Of a stretch of DNA of 59,797 nt, positions 37,001-57,672 are shown piece by piece. Under the pieces are notes generated by a model. It was not told where the DNA came from. It saw only the letters and a list, made by a program, of their open reading frames with translations, and did not search any database. Made by a program: the position numbers and the translations under genes. Each line of letters starts with the position of its first letter. Positions within the stretch are counted from its first letter, which is position 1. The DNA lies in the NCBI RefSeq assembly GCF_000003815.2, contig NC_049985.1:23891497-23951293 (forward strand), given 5' to 3'. This DNA comes from Branchiostoma floridae (lineage: Eukaryota; Chordata; Leptocardii; Amphioxiformes; Branchiostomatidae).

Positions 37001-38018
37001 AACCAGCATATTTCTTGGAAGTGCCAATGTCATTTCCGGAACTGTCAGCATCATTCCCGGAAGAGCCAGCGCCATTTGCGGAACGGGCAGCATCATTCCC
37101 GTAATTCGAAAAGCCATCATCATTCAATGTGGTCTTGAAGTCCTCGCTGTTCTTCAAGGGAACTTTTGTTTGGAGTTCTTTCTGGCCCGAGTATATCACA
37201 TTCTCACACATGTATGCAACAGCGTATGCTTCAATATTCTCTTCAGTGTCGATAATAATATTCCCAGCTTTGGCTCCTTTTTCATCTTCTACGTCTTCGT
37301 CCTGATGTTTAACAGCGTATTGTTCAATATTGTCTTCAGTGGTGATGGTCTTTGCATTCATGTTCCCAGCTGAGGCTCCTCTTTCCTGTGACATGACATT
37401 GTCATCATCGTCATTCTCTTCCTGATGTCTGACAGCATATGGTTCAATATTCTCTTCATCAGTGTTAGTCTTTGCAACGCTGTTCGGAGCTGAGGCTACT
37501 ATTTCCTGTGAGATGACATTGTCATCATCGCTATCGTCTTCCTGACGTCTAACAGCATATGGCTCCATGCTAGCTGGTCGCTGGTCAGAACCAATACTCT
37601 CGTCTGTTGTTCGTCCGTACAGCGAAGTTGAGGCGTTTCGAGTCGACATGGCGTCCGGAATCATGTCGTACATGTGCTCGTACTCGAGATTTTTCATGGG
37701 GTCCATGTGCTCGTACGCCTCGTTTGGATGGATCGCACCGGGAGGATGTGGACACTCACGCATGGTACTGCCATCCCCGGGAAGGGCTGGACACTCTGCA
37801 CTGTTCTTGTGTGTGTCACGCTCTGCTGAGTCAACTGGCATGTCTTCTGTGATGTCTGAAACCGCGTTTGTATTCTGCAAGGGCGCCTTTGCCTTGATAT
37901 CTTCGGAACGTGTCCTAATTGCCGTGTATGTACTAGTGTTTGGCTGAATGTTATCCTTTGCATGGGTGCAATCCTTTGCTTGTCCGCTCCTGACTGCAGG
38001 TTCATATTTTGCAGACAT
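24186..38018 (-). CDS. Predicted type II transmembrane protein with tyrosine-motif cytoplasmic tail and extracellular NHL propeller (4 exons, 775 aa)
   Basis: Exons on the minus strand: 38018-36809 (tail), 32719-32568 (membrane), 29440-29371 (linker), 25081-24186 (propeller). Phases 1, 0, 1 all agree and total 2328 bp. Residues 1-403 are acidic and carry MEPYAV/IEPYAV/IEQYAV/IEAYAV repeats and NPMYIPNG; ~411-434 form one hydrophobic segment (CVASVTALVLALLIGSGISF) after RQR; the rest is a sequon-rich stalk and six NHL-like blades (about 495-775). No N-terminal signal peptide; Asn-X-Ser/Thr sites cluster after the membrane segment, so a cytoplasmic N-terminus is inferred. NHL propellers bind proteins or RNA; tyrosine motifs suggest signalling or endocytosis. 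Neither RING nor B-box is seen, unlike TRIM-NHL proteins. The start is uncertain: the left paralogue has 54 more N-terminal codons, deleted here. Ligand and function unknown. Confidence 0.72.
25139..27303. mobile_element. ~2.17-kb element bounded by ~31-bp inverted repeats
   Basis: Left end AAGGCCACACCAATTTAATT... and right end ...AATTAAATTGGTGTGGCCT are near-perfect inverted repeats, extending degenerately inward (CGCTCC, AAATAAAAATAAAA). No transposase ORF is visible; the interior contains copy 3 of the interspersed family. It starts about 58 bp from the propeller-exon acceptor, inside intron 3 of the NHL gene. Confidence 0.6.
26060..26560 (+). repeat. Interspersed repeat family, copy 3
   Basis: Begins CCTTCGCCAAGAAAGTTATA, continues with GGACATGCTACGG, GGCCCCCTAGCGGCTTATTT and GGGGTTGACGGATTGTTATG. 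These match copies 1, 2 and 4 in order. The inner part of 26560-26940 is AT-rich with repeated 'atttgcataat'. Confidence 0.6.
27495..27538. repeat. Perfect hairpin, 16-bp arms
   Basis: CGGCAGAGGAGTTTAA and its exact reverse complement TTAAACTCCTCTGCCG are separated by 12 bp. In intron 3 of the NHL gene; likely a MITE end or fold-back remnant. Confidence 0.7.
28174..28223. repeat. Perfect hairpin, 17-bp arms
   Basis: CCAGCCGTAATATAGCT and its exact complement AGCTATATTACGGCTGG are separated by 16 bp. Intronic and non-coding. Confidence 0.7.
28455..29186 (+). mobile_element. 5'-truncated LINE, reverse transcriptase C-terminal region
   Basis: An open frame at 28463-29179 (238 codons) encodes the post-catalytic end of a non-LTR reverse transcriptase: FFKYLGSILNRDGTS, LYGCESWTT, KCLRKILGISYL, RKLNWFGHICRH, GGRKRGRPRKTWLDNI. 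The tail after the stop is GAGTGAGTGAGTGTG. The catalytic domain is missing, so it is a dead 5'-truncated copy lying antisense in intron 3 of the NHL gene. The intact frame suggests a fairly recent insertion. Confidence 0.85.
29371..29440 (-). CDS. Linker exon (exon 3) of the NHL membrane gene
   Basis: 70 bp between an acceptor with a pyrimidine tract (TTGCTTTCTTACAG) and a donor (TCAAG|GTAATG). It enters in phase 0 and leaves in phase 1, exactly what is needed between the membrane exon and the propeller exon. It encodes 23 residues rich in Ser/Thr with one sequon (ANSS). Confidence 0.6.
29740..32070. repeat. 2.3-kb CTGT/CTGC pyrimidine-rich array
   Basis: Degenerate CTGTCTGTCTGCAACC units alternate with CTGGCTTCCTCTTTGTCTGT, giving a loose higher-order pattern. 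One strand is almost free of stop codons in all frames, so long Cys/Leu/Ser-rich ORFs appear on both strands; I regard them as artefacts. It fills most of intron 2 of the NHL gene. Confidence 0.9.
32568..32719 (-). CDS. Transmembrane exon (exon 2) of the NHL membrane gene
   Basis: 152 bp, acceptor ATTTTTCAG and donor CAGGAG|GTGAGC; phase 1 in, phase 0 out. It encodes VCTRQRA, a ~24-residue hydrophobic segment, then a short polar stalk with INSSQLQE. A 41-bp tandem duplication of its acceptor region lies just upstream (32743-32784). Confidence 0.75.
33609..33820 (+). mobile_element. 212-bp TA-flanked MITE, CGCGGT family, copy 2
   Basis: Ends TACTGTAAATGCA and TGCATTTACAGTA, interior with TTTCGCGGTAGCGGGAAAA. 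It is the inverted relative of 10818-11026. Confidence 0.85.
35039..35739. mobile_element. 701-bp element with ~25-bp inverted repeats
   Basis: Left end TAGAGTCCATTCCAAGACAC and right end GTGTCTTGGAATGCACTCTA pair as inverted repeats (extending to CATG), with TA at both edges. The interior is AT-rich, with repeated ACCATTTTTTGTAAAT, and non-coding. Confidence 0.65.
36809..38018 (-). CDS. Tyrosine-tail exon (exon 1) of the NHL membrane gene
   Basis: 403 codons plus one base, donor GGAG|GTAAGATG. Tyrosine motifs at about residues 154, 194, 234 and 265, then a Gly-Ser-Ser-Gly-Asn-Asp repeat and NPMYIPNG. Homology with the left exon begins at the left Met55; upstream DNA is different, so this ATG may not be the original start. 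Confidence 0.7.
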
Positions 38019-38584
38019 GTTGTCTGCTGTTGAGTTAGCTAAATGTGAATGAATTTGCCAATGTGTTAGCTAGGTGTGACTCTGTATGTCAACACTGTGT
38101 CAGCAAGATTTGATTCTGCCATTGTTTTACGTGTCACCTAGATGTTGTACTGCTATTGATTCTGGGTTAGTAATTCTGATATTGGATTCTTTGATGGCTA
38201 AATGTGATGGCTTTGATGGCTTTTGTGTTTATGTGTCAGCTAGATATATTCTGCTTTTGGGTCATGTGTCAGCAATACGTGATGCTGCTATTTGACGCTT
38301 TGTCAAGCTAGATGTGATTCTACTATTTGACGCTAGGTTAGCAAGATATGATTCTTCTATATAATGCTGCGTAAGCGAGATGTGATTCTGCTTTTTGACA
38401 CTAGGTGAGCTATATTATGTAATTCTGTGATTTGACTCGGGCTCAGTTAGATGTAATTTCGCCATTGAACTTTGGGTCAACTAATTGTGAATCTGCTATA
38501 TGTCCGCTATGTATGTTTACAAGGATCCGGACCGCACTTTCAGTACTTGTACAGCCGTAGTGTAGACGCCTGCATAGACACAGA

Positions 38585-39058
38585 CACAAACAAGAGGGGC
38601 AAAATCAAAATTGAGAATTAGGCAACCACCAGCAAAACACATGTGCCAAATATCATTGCACCCGCACCATCCGTTCAGAAGATACAACGCCGGAAAAAAA
38701 ACCACCCGGACACAAAATTCGACTTGCCGTGTCAGGTTAAAATGCAAGGAAACCCAAAATCAAATGCCAAGGACGGGCAACAACCACCCATCCATGCACC
38801 AAAAATCGTTGCAATTGCGCGTATCGTTTAGGAGATTCAGCGCTGAAAACGCACCCAAAACATCAAAAATGCATCCTTCATTGTCAAGTTCAAACACCAG
38901 GAGACCCAAAATCAAACCTTAACATTAGACAACAACCCCCCACTTATGTACCAAAAATCATTGCGATCGCACAATTCGCTCTGGAAATACATCGCCGAAA
39001 AGCCCCAGCTTCCACACATTCCCACGCTATTGAAAACTAAACCTGTATTACATGCAGG
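38585..39058. repeat. ~470-bp block present only in the right duplicate
   Basis: Inserted after GCATAGACACAGACA relative to the left copy (near 4370). It contains about three diverged ~150-bp repeats with CCAAAAATCxTTGC and AACCCAAAATCAAA phrases. Non-coding; origin unknown. The remainder of 39059-40655 is duplicated flank without a gene. Confidence 0.55.
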
Positions 39059-40654
39059 CAAATATCTTCATCCAGGTCAGCATAATTTTGTTTACTTGAC
39101 ATTCCTGATTTTTCCAGATCTATAATCGAGCTACCTACCAGATAAAACAAGGCCCATAATCATTTATCCCATATCAGTAGGAGGACAGCCTCCATAGTTA
39201 GAGAAAGCTGTGCGAACGCAAGAAAGGGCTACAATATATAAATGCTATTTCATCTACTTGGAGATTACCGCCTCATAAAAATCCCACCAGCTTATAACGC
39301 GTTATCTGCTTGTTTATAGTCAGCGCAGTCGTCAGGACAACCGACTAATAAGTACTGCATGATTTATTTAAATTTCAAAACAACCCTGAGAATTCACGTC
39401 AACATAAGGCGTGGCAGATCCATACATTGCATAAGAAGATATGTTCTCAATGCACATCTTTTTTTTAAGAGGCACATTTTATCACTCATTTGGCACTACA
39501 ATGCCTCTTGTATGCACACGTTTGGGTGTTTTGATACACTCGAACGAGTTTTATGCCGTTTGAATGGTTTCTACATGTATAATCATGGCGACTGATTAAG
39601 CTCGGAGCTGTATAGGCCATACATATTGTATTAGTTGGGCTTATTGCTGGCGTGTATTTTGCGACACGGTTATTCTTAAATGTTTTATTAGAACGATATA
39701 ATACCACGATATAGCGTTTTTTTACAGTACCGAAAGCATCACACTTCTTGCAAAATATGTTATTGAGGGACAATAACAATTATATGTACATGCAATGCAA
39801 TCTAAGTAAAACTACATGAAAAATCTTCCTGGTTATTGTTGTCGAAGGACACACCCAGTCAATCCCTCGACTCGCCCAACGAATATTGTTGTTGCGAAGG
39901 ACACACCCAGCCAATTTCTCGACTCGCCCAACAAATATTTGTAATCCTCATTTCTTTCAAGCGTCTTATTTGTGTATTTCATTTCAGTTATTTTGTCAAC
40001 ATCTCTATAGTGTAAAAGTGAATGTAGGTTAAATTTCTGAGCTATGATGTAAGGAATCCGTACTCACAGTAAGACTTCTACTGCGACGCCTCGCTCTCAT
40101 AGTCTTTTGGTAGATACCAACTTGCCCAAACAAGACGTTAACGCTGTCTGAAGATGTGACTCAAGACGTTATCACTTCCTAAAGATGTGACTCGGTGTGG
40201 TACCACTCTAGAAGATTTAGGCGACCTGCTGAGCGTTTTATCGTCACTGCGATCCGATCGTTTTTCTTCAGACTGAATATGCGTATGTATGATATATACC
40301 CATGTAATATTAAACATTATGTTAATGATGATTTCTGATTGGTGGAGTTCAATTTGGCATGGCACAAACCATTTGTCGGACTGGGCACAAACCAAACAAT
40401 CGTATTTCGTTTCCTAATCTCGAGCTCAATTTTGGGTTGAAATGTCAAATTTTGGATCCTGTCCCAAAAATCTTTACCCCAAATTTCAGATCGTAATACA
40501 AAATGCCGTAATCCAATAGTTTTCATCGTGATATGAAATTTCCCTATATCGTTGCATTGATAAATACTGATCGTCTTTCACCTGTATGTTCACATTGACG
40601 AACTCTGAGTACTGCCGTTCTTTCACCTATATTATTATTACATTGATATACACT

Positions 40655-43133
40655 CTTAGGGCCCTTTGGAAGTGCTAAAGAAACAAACGACAATGGAAAT
40701 CGACTTATTGGCCTAGTTAGTGTGACAGGCATGAGCATAGGAAATTCATTCTTTGCCCACAAACGTATTCATAAAACCACGTGGACATCTCCAGATGGGC
40801 GTACTAGAAATGAGATAGACTACATCTGTATTGACCGGAGATGGAGGTCAGCATTGCTAGATGTACGTGGATATCGAGGGGCTGACATTGGTTCTGACCA
40901 TAACCTAGTATTGGGAAAATTCAGAGTGAAATTAAAGAAACTACAGAAACAAAACAACACCCCTAAACCTTTTGATGTAAAAAAGTTGAGCTCTTCATGT
41001 GAAGTAAATACACAGTACCAAATTGATATCCAAAACAAGTTTGAGGTGCTACAAAGAAGTGATGACATAGAAGAACAGTGGGAGAATATTAGCTCAGTTA
41101 TCACGCAGGCCGCAGAGAAGCAGGTCGGTCGCCGAAGGGGCACAAAGAGAGAACGTTGGATCTCTGGAAAAACTTGGGAACTGATTGATGAACGTATTAT
41201 ATAAGACAGCAAAAGCTTCTAGGGACCAAACAAATTCCAACAGTGAGTGGCAAGAGCATGATGTGCATTATCGTTCCTTAGACAAGAGTGTAAAGAAAGC
41301 CTGTAAGAAAGACAAACAGAAGTGGTTGGACGATAAGCATNNNNNNNNNNNNNNNNNNNNNNNNNNNNNNNNNNNNNNNNNNNNNNNNNNNNNNNNNNNN
41401 NNNNNNNNNNNNNNNNNNNNNNNNNNNNNNNNNNNNNNNNNNNNNNNNNNNNNNNNNNNNNNNNNNNNNNNNNNNNNNNNNNNNNNNNNNNNNNNNNNNN
41501 NNNNNNNNNNNNNNNNNNNNNNNNNNNNNNNNNNNNNNNNNNNNNNNNNNNNNNNNNNNNNNNNNNNNNNNNNNNNNNNNNNNNNNNNNNNNNNNNNNNN
41601 NNNNNNNNNNNNNNNNNNNNNNNNNNNNNNNNNNNNNNNNNNNNNNNNNNNNNNNNNNNNNNNNNNNNNNNNNNNNNNNNNNNNNNNNNNNNNNNNNNNN
41701 NNNNNNNNNNNNNNNNNNNNNNNNNNNNTGTTCAACCTGATTTGGCAAAAAGAGGAGGTACCAGATGATTGGAGACACGGGGTCATAGTTAAAATAGCCA
41801 AGAAAGGAGACCCCAGCAACTGTAATAACTGGAGGGGAGTAACTCTAACATCTGTACCAGGGAAAGTATTCTGCAGTATAATCCTGCATAGACTAAAAAA
41901 CGAAGTGGACAAAGTTTTAAGAGAGGAGCAGGCAGGTTTCAGGAAAGGTAGATCAACTATAGAACAGATCTTCGCCCTTCGTAACATAGTGGAACAGTCG
42001 CACGAGTACAGAACAGCACTTGCAATCAACTTCATTGACTTTCGAAAAGCTTTCGATTCTGTACATAGAGAATCCCTATGGAAGATTGTTCGAGCTTACG
42101 GCATACCTGAGAAGTATATCCAATTATTTAAATCCTTGTACGAGAACTCTAAGTGTTGCATCAAAACCAAGACTGGAGTTACTACAATGTTTGAAGTCGC
42201 AACAGGAGTGAAACAAGGATGTATTTTATCCCCCTTTCTATTTGTTATTGTCATTGACTTCCTTTTGAAGAAGACCAAACAAGTCGGAGATGGCATAGCT
42301 TTTGGTGACGGGTCACTGAGTGATCTCGACTTCGCAGATGATTTAGCTGCTTTGGCCAACAGTTGTGAGAATCTGCAAGGTTTCACAGAAAGACTCTCTA
42401 CCACAGGGGCGAAAATTGGACTCAGAGTAAGTGGAGAAAAAACCAAAGCAATGACAACAATCCATAATGCAGCACCAATCGTGCTTGAAAATGAAGTAAT
42501 CGAGTATGTCGACAAATTCACTTACTTAGGCAGCATTATTACTATGTTTGGTGGCACAGAAGAAGACGTCAAATCTAGGCTTGGCAAAGCTACTGGTATG
42601 TGGCAATACTTGAGAAAATTCTGGCTATCTAAGCAAATCAGTGTACCGTTAAAGTTAAAGTTATTCCAGACTATTGTGATGCCAATAGCCACATATGCAT
42701 GTGAGTCGTGGAAATGCACTGCAGAGGTAACGCAATCACTAGACACTTTCCAACGTAAATGCCTTAGGACAATCCTAGGCATCTCCTGGCGTGACCACGT
42801 CACAAATGAAGAGCTCATGCAAAGAGCTAAGGTGCCTCTAGCCAGTGAGACAGTCAGAAGAAGAAGATTGAGATTTGTTGGGCATGTATGGCGTCTATCC
42901 GACAAAAGAACAACAAAAACAGCTATGTCATGGGCTCCTAAGGGCACCCGCCCCAGGGGCAGGCCTAAAACTACACTAAGACGGACAATCTTGAATGATG
43001 GAAGAAAAATGGGTTTAAACAGTATGGAGAGCATGGCAGTAGCAGCGCAAGACCGCACGCTTTGGAGAAGATATGCTCGACGAGTCGACCAATGCAACAG
43101 TGTTGCGGGAGGAACTAAGGTCTAAGGTCTAAG
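40655..43133 (+). mobile_element. 5'-truncated non-LTR retrotransposon (endonuclease end plus reverse transcriptase)
   Basis: Starts inside the apurinic-type endonuclease (NDNGNR, TWTSPDGRTRNEIDY, GADIGSDHNLV), shifts frame near 41185-41204, crosses a 388-bp gap, then runs as an intact reverse transcriptase: FRKGRSTIEQI, FIDFRKAFDSVHRESLW, GVKQGCILSPFLF, catalytic FADD, YLGSI, ACESWKC, RGRPK. It ends at 43123 and is followed by AAGGTCT tandem repeats, typical of LINEs ending in short repeats. The missing 5' part and the frameshift make it non-functional. Clade not assigned. It interrupts the right segmental duplicate. Confidence 0.9.
41341..41728. other. Assembly gap (388 N)
   Basis: Within the LINE; it hides the start of the reverse transcriptase domain. 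The gap size may be nominal. Confidence 1.
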
Positions 43134-43139
43134 GTAATG

Positions 43140-43562
43140 TAAGTCATCACTCATTCTATCTACATACCAAAAATCATGACGATCCGTCAACACGTTGTAG
43201 AGTTATTCTCGTCCAAAGTTTGAAAGGAAACCGGCGCCTGCAGTTCCAAAAAAGCCGCTAGGGGGCCCAAACTAACAGAACTTACTCTCTGCCTCGAGGG
43301 CTATATACCACTCAAAAATCATCACCACAGCATGTCCAGAACACGAGATATAAAAAATTGAGTTTCCGCTGCAGTACCTTAGCAAGCCGCTAGGGGGCCC
43401 ATTATCAAACTTGACCTTCGTTTTCCCGACCCCTACCCACCTACCAAATATCATCAGGATCCATCCAAGGCTTCTCGAGTTATGCTGTTGACACACAGAC
43501 ACACACACACACAGACACACAAACATGCCCAAAACATAACCTTGGCCATTCTGGCAAAGGTA
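43140..43562 (-). repeat. Interspersed repeat family, copy 4 (inverted)
   Basis: Read on the minus strand it starts CCTTTGCCAGAATGGCCAAG, has a GT-rich run, GGGCCCCCTAGCGGCTTGCT and GTTGACGGATCGTCATGATT, matching copies 1-3. It fills the space between the LINE and the first visible LRRC9 exon. Confidence 0.6.
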
Positions 43563-43591
43563 ACAAGTAAGTAAGTCAATGACAAAGATAG

Positions 43592-54334
<10,743 letters not shown>

Positions 54335-55671
54335 ACTCACAATACACACACTGTGTTTCTTCTTCAGTTTAATCTGTTAAACAGCCCTTACACATTGCCC
54401 TTGGAAGGGTGACTGGCCTACCCGTAACCTTCTCCTTGCTACTTAATCTCATAACCAGTATAATTTTGAAGCCAAAAAACCTTAGCAGGGAGAAGGTTAA
54501 AGTAGTTGGCCCAAACCCTTATATTGTAACCTCATTCCTTCATCAGCAAAATCTGTACCAAGCACTGATCAATATACAATGTACCAATCTATATGAAACA
54601 AGATAACATACAGGGTGGAAAAGATGTAAAAAAGCTAAGAAGTCTACCTTTAAGTTACTAAGGTATTTAAGTAAAAGTAGAATAGTATGTATAGAATATA
54701 ATGCTAAGCGATATACAATGTACAATGTGCCCCTCTTAGCTGCTGCTACCNNNNNNNNNNNNNNNNNNNNNNNNNNNNNNNNNNNNNNNNNNNNNNNNNN
54801 NNNNNNNNNNNNNNNNNNNNNNNNNNNNNNNNNNNNNNNNNNNNNNNNNNNNNNNNNNNNNNNNNNNNNNNNNNNNNNNNNNNNNNNNNNNNNNNNNNNN
54901 NNNNNNNNNNNNNNNNNNNNNNNNNNNNNNNNNNNNNNNNNNNNNNNNNNNNNNNNNNNNNNNNNNNNNNNNNNNNNNNNNNNNNNNNNNNNNNNNNNNN
55001 NNNNNNNNNNNNNNNNNNNNNNNNNNNNNNNNNNNNNNNNNNNNNNNNNNNNNNNNNNNNNNNNNNNNNNNNNNNNNNNNNNNNNNNNNNNNNNNNNNNN
55101 NNNNNNNNNNNNNNNNNNNNNNNNNNNNNNNNNNNNNNNNNNNNNNNNNNNNNNNNNNNNNNNNNNNNNNNNNNNNNNNNNNNNNNNNNNNNNNNNNNNN
55201 NNNNNNNNNNNNNNNNNNNNNNNNNNNNNNNNNNNNNNNNNNNNNNNNNNNNNNNNNNNNNNNNNNNNNNNNNNNNNNNNNNNNNNNNNNNNNNNNNNNN
55301 NNNNNNNNNNNNNNNNNNNNNNNNNNNNNNNNNNNNNNNNNNNNNNNNNNNNNNNNNNNNNNNNNNNNNNNNNNGGCTGTCGACATAACAGTGTCAACTT
55401 AAAAAAAAAAAAACATGCGTAGGTTAGAAAACATGTCTACAAAATTTTCATCACTCAGGTGTTAAATAAAATATGTTATCCCTTGACAGTGGTCAACTCC
55501 CAGAAATGATAGGGTTGGCAGGTTTTGGTTTGGTTTGGTAACTGGAAACAACATTTTTTCCTGGGCCTTAGCAAGCCCCAGGGTAGTAATAGTACATCAA
55601 TGGCAATTGTGAAGTCATGACATTATTTTGCACAAATGTTTCCTGAAAGTAATCAACATTCTTTTTTCTTT
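54335..55671. other. Interval between convergent LRRC9 and CLHC1-like genes, with gap
   Basis: Contains the LRRC9 3' flank, an assembly gap of 624 N at 54751-55374 and AT-rich DNA. AATAAA occurs near 55467. No gene is supported. Confidence 0.5.
54751..55374. other. Assembly gap (624 N)
   Basis: Unknown sequence between the two convergent genes. Confidence 1.
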
Positions 55672-55896
55672 TCATCCAAACATCTCTTGTACCTTTCCTT
55701 TCAGCAGTTGTGATTTTATGTTGCAAATGTCCTTGTCCTCTGAGATTGGAAGTCTTACAGCTGGAAACCTGGGAATGTCTGAGCTAGTGTAGGAAATAGG
55801 TTTGGGTGTTGTATAAATGTAGTTTGTTGATGGAATAATCAGTTTAACATCTTTCTGTACCAAGTTGACATGATGGGGGACATATGGAATAACCAT
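55672..55896 (-). CDS. Possible terminal exon of the CLHC1-like gene
   Basis: An open frame of 74 codons ends in ...VQEMFG and TGA. A usable acceptor (CAACTTGGTACAG, phase 0) lies within it, leaving about 60 codons: KDVKLIIPSTNYIYTTPKP and so on. It is composition-balanced and could be the C-terminus, but the exon that would join it (entering phase 1, leaving phase 0) would have to lie in the gap at 56767-57410. Weak. Confidence 0.3.
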   Translation of the reverse strand: MVIPYVPHHVNLVQKDVKLIIPSTNYIYTTPKPISYTSSDIPRFPAVRLPISEDKDICNIKSQLLKGKVQEMFG

Positions 55897-56766
55897 TACA
55901 AGGGAAAACAGAAAAGAAGCAGATTAATATCTTTGATAATATGTGACCAGCATAAACTCAACTTTGTGTCAAGTTTACACACATAACATTTGGTACTACA
56001 CATTATCCACCAACTTACCAGGCTGACAGCTTGGGACCAGTACATGTATCTAATATGCTTCAGTCAAACTAGACATTATTTTGCTTATGTTAGTAAGATT
56101 AAATATATGTAAGCTTCCATACAGGACTTGGAAAGTTGTTCTGTGGAATGATTATGATCAATTTTGATTGTTTGATATGCTGCAACTCCTTTTGTTTCCC
56201 CATGTTCTGAGCACTAAAAGCTTGATTTTTGTTAATATCTGTTTATAAGCTTAATGTCTTATGGCATCAGGTTACAAGTCTCCATCCACCCTACTGGTAG
56301 GGACAGACATACTTTCCATGTAGACTCGCCAACAAGTCAGTAAAAATGTCAAAAGGCCATGTATTGGATTATACTGCTGCAGTGGTCCTTGAAACAGATG
56401 GGCTGTAGGCAATTTAATTCCATGCAAATTCCATGTCTTCCACTTCAATAGGATAGTAAGTGACAAAACTATTATGTACATGTACAGGGTAGGCACAGAG
56501 TTTAGAGTCACAGAGTTTTGATGGGAAGGCATTTGAAAAACAAATTGGTTTATTGACTGGTTATAAGAATTGTATATAGAAATTCTTGATAAAGGTATAA
56601 ATGGGTATAGAGTACAGAGTGGATAGAAATCCTGTATGTGTGCCTCTGGCAGTGACATATCCTTGATGTAAAAAAAGATATGGTGCCATAGTGTATTTTG
56701 TTAATGTAATTATGTTCAAAACATGAACACCTAAGTTGCCACCACAGATGATTTATTATTTGTTGA

Positions 56767-57410
56767 NNNNNNNNNNNNNNNNNNNNNNNNNNNNNNNNNN
56801 NNNNNNNNNNNNNNNNNNNNNNNNNNNNNNNNNNNNNNNNNNNNNNNNNNNNNNNNNNNNNNNNNNNNNNNNNNNNNNNNNNNNNNNNNNNNNNNNNNNN
56901 NNNNNNNNNNNNNNNNNNNNNNNNNNNNNNNNNNNNNNNNNNNNNNNNNNNNNNNNNNNNNNNNNNNNNNNNNNNNNNNNNNNNNNNNNNNNNNNNNNNN
57001 NNNNNNNNNNNNNNNNNNNNNNNNNNNNNNNNNNNNNNNNNNNNNNNNNNNNNNNNNNNNNNNNNNNNNNNNNNNNNNNNNNNNNNNNNNNNNNNNNNNN
57101 NNNNNNNNNNNNNNNNNNNNNNNNNNNNNNNNNNNNNNNNNNNNNNNNNNNNNNNNNNNNNNNNNNNNNNNNNNNNNNNNNNNNNNNNNNNNNNNNNNNN
57201 NNNNNNNNNNNNNNNNNNNNNNNNNNNNNNNNNNNNNNNNNNNNNNNNNNNNNNNNNNNNNNNNNNNNNNNNNNNNNNNNNNNNNNNNNNNNNNNNNNNN
57301 NNNNNNNNNNNNNNNNNNNNNNNNNNNNNNNNNNNNNNNNNNNNNNNNNNNNNNNNNNNNNNNNNNNNNNNNNNNNNNNNNNNNNNNNNNNNNNNNNNNN
57401 NNNNNNNNNN
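56767..57410. other. Assembly gap (644 N)
   Basis: Probably hides one or more exons of the CLHC1-like gene. The flanks 55897-56766 and 57411-57672 show no exon. Confidence 1.
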
Positions 57411-57672
57411 GTCTATATACCATTCTTTCACAAGGTCATTCTTAAAATCCCCTACCATAATAGGGGATTTAGAGAATGACATATCGTGGTGACAACCCTG
57501 GAAGGATGGACTGACAAGGGAGATCTTCATACACAATGCCAACCCTAAAGATAGAGGCTGCTGACGAGCTGCCATCAAGCCTCCATATCTGCATTCCCTG
57601 GATACAAGCACGTCTAACCCTCACCTGACAGGGAACAACAGACGATAGACCTGAGAGTGATTGCAAACTGAC

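Larger units (their letters stand above)
35995..40655. repeat. Segmental duplication, right copy
   Basis: Same orientation and order as 655-5895. It contains exon 1 of the NHL membrane gene. It lacks the left copy's DNA between about 2590 and 3787 and carries an extra block at 38585-39058. It ends where the LINE at 40655 begins; the left copy continues across that point with GAATACCAGAATG. Confidence 0.8.

Noticed and set aside
54718-57479. Long X-filled ORFs over the assembly gaps
   Set aside because: They are runs of N, not sequence.
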